From: Nitrospira sp.
GTDB taxonomy: Bacteria > Nitrospirota > Nitrospiria > Nitrospirales > Nitrospiraceae
Length of the DNA stretch: 7,009 nt
Direction: 5' to 3'
NCBI GenBank assembly: GCA_025361385.1
Contig: JANYAJ010000440.1
Coordinates: 1 to 7,009, forward strand
Below the pieces are notes generated by a model. The model did not search any database. It saw only the letters and a program-made list of their open reading frames with translations, and had not been told where the DNA came from. Positions within the stretch are counted from its first letter, which is position 1, and each line of letters begins with the position of its first letter. Shown here piece after piece: positions 6,633 to 7,009 of this stretch. The position numbers were made by a program, and so were the translations under genes.

Positions 6633-6895
6633 CGGCAAAACATCCAGGCAGAAGACTCAATGCCTGTTACTTCGGCACAGCGACGGCCCCATTCATGAAA
6701 TCGGTCAATTTGCGATAACGTCCTGCCGTGCATATTTTTCCGACTGAGTTGAGCAACTATTCCACTTCCCGGCCGCATACCCCTGCCATGCTGGATCGCG
6801 GCACACATGTGTGCAATTTCATCGATGCTCTCACCACACAAGCTTGCGACAATAGAAAGCCTCCGCATATCTCGAAGTTCCTCCAGACTCAACAC
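6629..6895 (-). CDS. Doubtful small ORF between the deacetylase and aminopeptidase-like genes
   Basis: An 88-codon frame begins with GTG at 6895-6893, or alternatively ATG at 6868. GAGG lies about 7 nt before the GTG. Its TGA overlaps the ATG of the next gene (ATGA), which is the main argument for it. Against it, the first 65 bp overlap the end of the deacetylase gene in another frame, the peptide is rich in Met, Cys and Arg, uses several AGG/CGG/ATA codons, and shows no domain, signal peptide or membrane segment I recognise. An in-frame TGA lies just upstream of the GTG. It is probably a chance frame over an intergenic region, but a small coupled gene starting at 6868 is possible. Confidence 0.2.
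   Translation of the reverse strand: MLSLEELRDMRRLSIVASLCGESIDEIAHMCAAIQHGRGMRPGSGIVAQLSRKNMHGRTLSQIDRFHEWGRRCAEVTGIESSAWMFCR
6633..6830 (-). other. Largest gap in the gene block (about 200 bp)
   Basis: This is the only sizeable gap between confident genes. It contains the 14-bp palindrome and most of the doubtful small ORF. I looked for a promoter driving the downstream genes and found only weak matches, for example TTGCTC followed 16 nt later by TATGCA, at about 6754-6727. No T-rich hairpin terminator and no tRNA-like fold were seen. Confidence 0.4.
6801..6814. repeat. Perfect 14-bp palindrome in the gap before the aminopeptidase-like gene
   Basis: GCACACATGTGTGC reads the same on both strands, and the match ends at the flanking bases. 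It begins 17 bp past the deacetylase stop codon. As a hairpin it would have a short 5-bp stem and a 4-nt loop, with no T-run after it on the minus strand, so it does not look like a terminator. A homodimer binding site is possible but unproven. Confidence 0.5.
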
Positions 6896-7009
6896 CCCTC
6901 AACCTCAATAGCGCGAAGAAGGTGTCTTCCGTGAACCAATGCCTCTTAAGTTGACTCGGAAAACACTCCATTAAGTTGCGAACCTTCTCCGCACAATGGG
7001 ACTCGTTTA
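6831..7009 (-). CDS. Probable PIG-L/LmbE-family deacetylase, C-terminal end only
   Basis: From codon 7007-7005 the frame is open to a TGA at 6833-6831, giving 58 codons with no start, because the gene begins beyond the window. The visible tail has KVRNLMECFPSQ (8-19), RHWFTEDTF (22-30), LRLRGVESGG (34-43) and the ending RYAEAFYCRKLVW (46-58). PIG-L deacetylases typically have a Lys-then-SQ helix near the C-terminus and close with an RG...YAEAF-type segment, and this tail fits those found in polysaccharide clusters. Such enzymes use zinc to remove N-acetyl groups from sugars, but the metal-binding AHPDDE region is outside the window, so the family call rests on the tail alone. The two other minus-strand frames hit stops in this stretch. 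No terminator follows, so the gene may belong to the same transcript as those downstream. Confidence 0.65.
   Translation of the reverse strand, partial: NESHCAEKVRNLMECFPSQLKRHWFTEDTFFALLRLRGVESGGTSRYAEAFYCRKLVW

Noticed and set aside
6772..6790. A sigma-54-like TGGCAGG...TATGCGG promoter on the minus strand
   Set aside because: The GG and GC doublets are separated by 9 nt instead of the required 10, and the flanking bases match poorly.
6801..6814. The palindrome as a transcription terminator after the deacetylase gene
   Set aside because: The stem would be only 5 bp with a 4-nt loop, and no T-run follows on the minus strand.

Overview
The window is a single-strand block of sugar-nucleotide and surface-polysaccharide genes. 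Every gene I can support lies on the minus strand, so transcription runs from base 7009 towards base 1. The style is bacterial: short gaps, one ATGA overlap, clear Shine-Dalgarno sequences and a GC content that looks mid-50s percent by eye. The set (UDP-sugar dehydrogenase, UDP-glucuronate decarboxylase-like SDR, sugar C-methyltransferase, aminopeptidase-like DUF2172/DUF4910 protein, PIG-L deacetylase) is typical of O-antigen, capsule or exopolysaccharide islands of Gram-negative bacteria, including environmental lineages. Nothing in the window fixes the species.

Layout in transcription order: (1) 7009-6831, the C-terminal 58 codons of a probable PIG-L/LmbE-type deacetylase, cut by the window edge. 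(2) 6830-6633, a gap of about 200 bp holding a perfect 14-bp palindrome and a doubtful small ORF that runs through it and ends in an ATGA overlap with the next gene. (3) 6632-5319, a DUF2172/DUF4910 aminopeptidase-like protein with a C-terminal winged-helix-like tail. (4) 5290-4037, a TylC3/NovU/TcaB9-type sugar C-methyltransferase with its zinc site and catalytic residues intact. (5) 3970-2837, an extended SDR of the UDP-glucuronate decarboxylase (UXS/ArnA-C) type. (6) 2760-1423, a UDP-glucose 6-dehydrogenase. (7) 1420-464, a second extended SDR (epimerase/reductase). (8) 467-1, the N-terminal 155 codons of an FAD-dependent oxidoreductase of the HemY/UDP-galactopyranose-mutase-like group, cut by the window edge. 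Genes 3 to 8 are separated by at most 76 bp and are probably one operon.

Taken together, the enzymes suggest a route UDP-glucose -> UDP-glucuronate -> UDP-4-keto-pentose/UDP-xylose. The C-methyltransferase needs a keto sugar next to the carbon it methylates, and the second SDR could reduce or epimerise the product. This makes a C-methyl-branched sugar, possibly a branched pentose, the most interesting reading. The route is inferred from gene order and motifs. The alternative is that the methyltransferase acts on a dTDP-4-keto-6-deoxyhexose made by genes outside the window. No RNA genes, CRISPR arrays, insertion sequences or convincing terminators were seen.
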